Of a DNA stretch of 6,491 nucleotides, positions 5,949 through 6,491 are shown one piece after another. The stretch spans positions 3,682 through 10,172 of the forward strand of contig NVTL01000079.1 in assembly GCA_002401565.1 (NCBI GenBank). The letters are read 5' to 3'. The notes below the pieces were generated by a model. It was not told the DNA's origin and made no database searches. It was given only the letters and a program-made list of their open reading frames with translations. Every line of letters starts with the position of its first letter. Position 1 is the first letter of the stretch. This stretch comes from Rhodospirillaceae bacterium (GTDB taxonomy: Bacteria > Pseudomonadota > Alphaproteobacteria > Rhodospirillales > Magnetovibrionaceae). Position numbers and translations under genes: made by a program.

Positions 5949-6491
5949 TTATTGTTCGAAGTTGTGAATACGCCTTAGGATAATAGTGAATTCATTCAGT
6001 GGATAATCGTAATTGATTTCAACATCGGGCGAAAGTGTTTTTGCGAAATCGATAAATTCAGCTTTGTTGGCATAATACAAATCGGCAAGCTTTTTCGGTT
6101 CAATATCGTCCAACATATTAAAGGCCATGACCTTGTTGGTTTTATCCCAAAGGCTTTTCAGGCTGGTTTTGACGTAATGAGACCACAAATCCTTGGGTGC
6201 GCCCATGTCCATATTATAGGTGCCGGAAACAAAGCTGTAATCGGCGGGCTCGGTCGCGACCGGGCTGTGGATGAAGGTGGCGCGGGGATCTGGGTATTTG
6301 GCCTTGGCCGCGTTTACCATGTCGCCCGAAATATCATAACCGATATAACGTCCCGTCGTCATCATGGGATCGTCCGAGATCAATTCGAACAAAGCCCCGT
6401 ACCCGCATCCAAAATCATTGATGGAAATGGACGCGTTTAAGTCTTTTGGTAAAATTGCACTCAGCAAAATTTCCAAACGCAAGATTTGCTG
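5949..6491 (-). CDS. Class I SAM-dependent methyltransferase, N-terminus outside window
   Basis: The visible 180 residues are open to the right edge (first visible codons read QQILRLEIL), so the true start lies beyond the window. The SAM-binding motif I is DFGCGYGAL at fragment residues 26-34. It is followed by an acidic residue at the end of strand 2 (GYDIS, Asp53), typical of Rossmann-fold methyltransferases. Later motifs are SFVSGTYNMDMG, the helical segment around LWSHYVKTSLKSLW, MAFNMLDD, and a C-terminal strand NEFTIILRR. The substrate cannot be read from the sequence; small-molecule methylation is more likely than DNA methylation because no DPPY/NPPY motif is present. A TTG within the visible part (6482) is not a credible start, since the conserved-looking QQILRLEIL stretch begins before it. 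A gene for a small membrane protein follows 14 nt downstream. Confidence 0.88.
   Translation of the reverse strand, partial: QQILRLEILLSAILPKDLNASISINDFGCGYGALFELISDDPMMTTGRYIGYDISGDMVNAAKAKYPDPRATFIHSPVATEPADYSFVSGTYNMDMGAPKDLWSHYVKTSLKSLWDKTNKVMAFNMLDDIEPKKLADLYYANKAEFIDFAKTLSPDVEINYDYPLNEFTIILRRIHNFEQ

Noticed and set aside
1..6491. CRISPR arrays, tRNAs, insertion sequences, phage or toxin-antitoxin genes
   Set aside because: No short regular direct repeats with unique spacers, no tRNA-like cloverleaf, no transposase or integrase motifs were seen on either strand; nearly all of the window is occupied by the listed genes.

Overview
This window appears to come from an alphaproteobacterium of moderate GC content, possibly Rhodospirillales-like. 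That placement is an inference from protein flavour: a pyruvate phosphate dikinase of bacterial type, HisKA kinases with SHEFRTPLS phosphorylation boxes, and helical periplasmic sensor domains. No rRNA or other marker is present to confirm it.

Layout. Positions 1-1358 are read rightward. They hold the last third of pyruvate phosphate dikinase (ppdK) and, 35 nt later, a small arsenate-reductase/low-molecular-weight-phosphatase-fold protein that has lost every cysteine of its catalytic relay. Everything from 1362 to the right edge is read leftward. The two sets of genes converge with only 3 nt between their stop codons, at a GC-rich hairpin that includes both stops.

The leftward genes form two groups. 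Upstream (5461-6491) is a pair: a SAM-dependent methyltransferase cut off by the window edge, and a small three-helix membrane protein of unknown function. After a 181-nt AT-rich gap comes a three-gene unit (5279 to 1362). It begins with a secreted protein built from four TPSxVY repeats. Next, 2 nt later, is a 647-aa membrane histidine kinase with periplasmic helical, HAMP and Aer/NifL-like PAS domains. Then, 37 nt later, comes a second 448-aa membrane kinase with a different periplasmic domain.

The two kinases share a gapless transmitter module of about 60 percent amino-acid identity over 220 residues, but their input halves are unrelated. They look like a duplicated output module joined to two inputs. 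Neither carries a receiver domain and no response regulator gene is visible, so their output partner lies elsewhere or outside the window. The tight coupling of the exported repeat protein to the first kinase suggests it may be a periplasmic accessory or ligand-presenting partner, which would make this a three-component sensory cassette; this is an inference. The most unusual observations are the cysteine-free ArsC-like pseudoenzyme, the repeat-protein/twin-kinase cassette, and a hairpin that buries the ribosome binding site of the repeat-protein gene.
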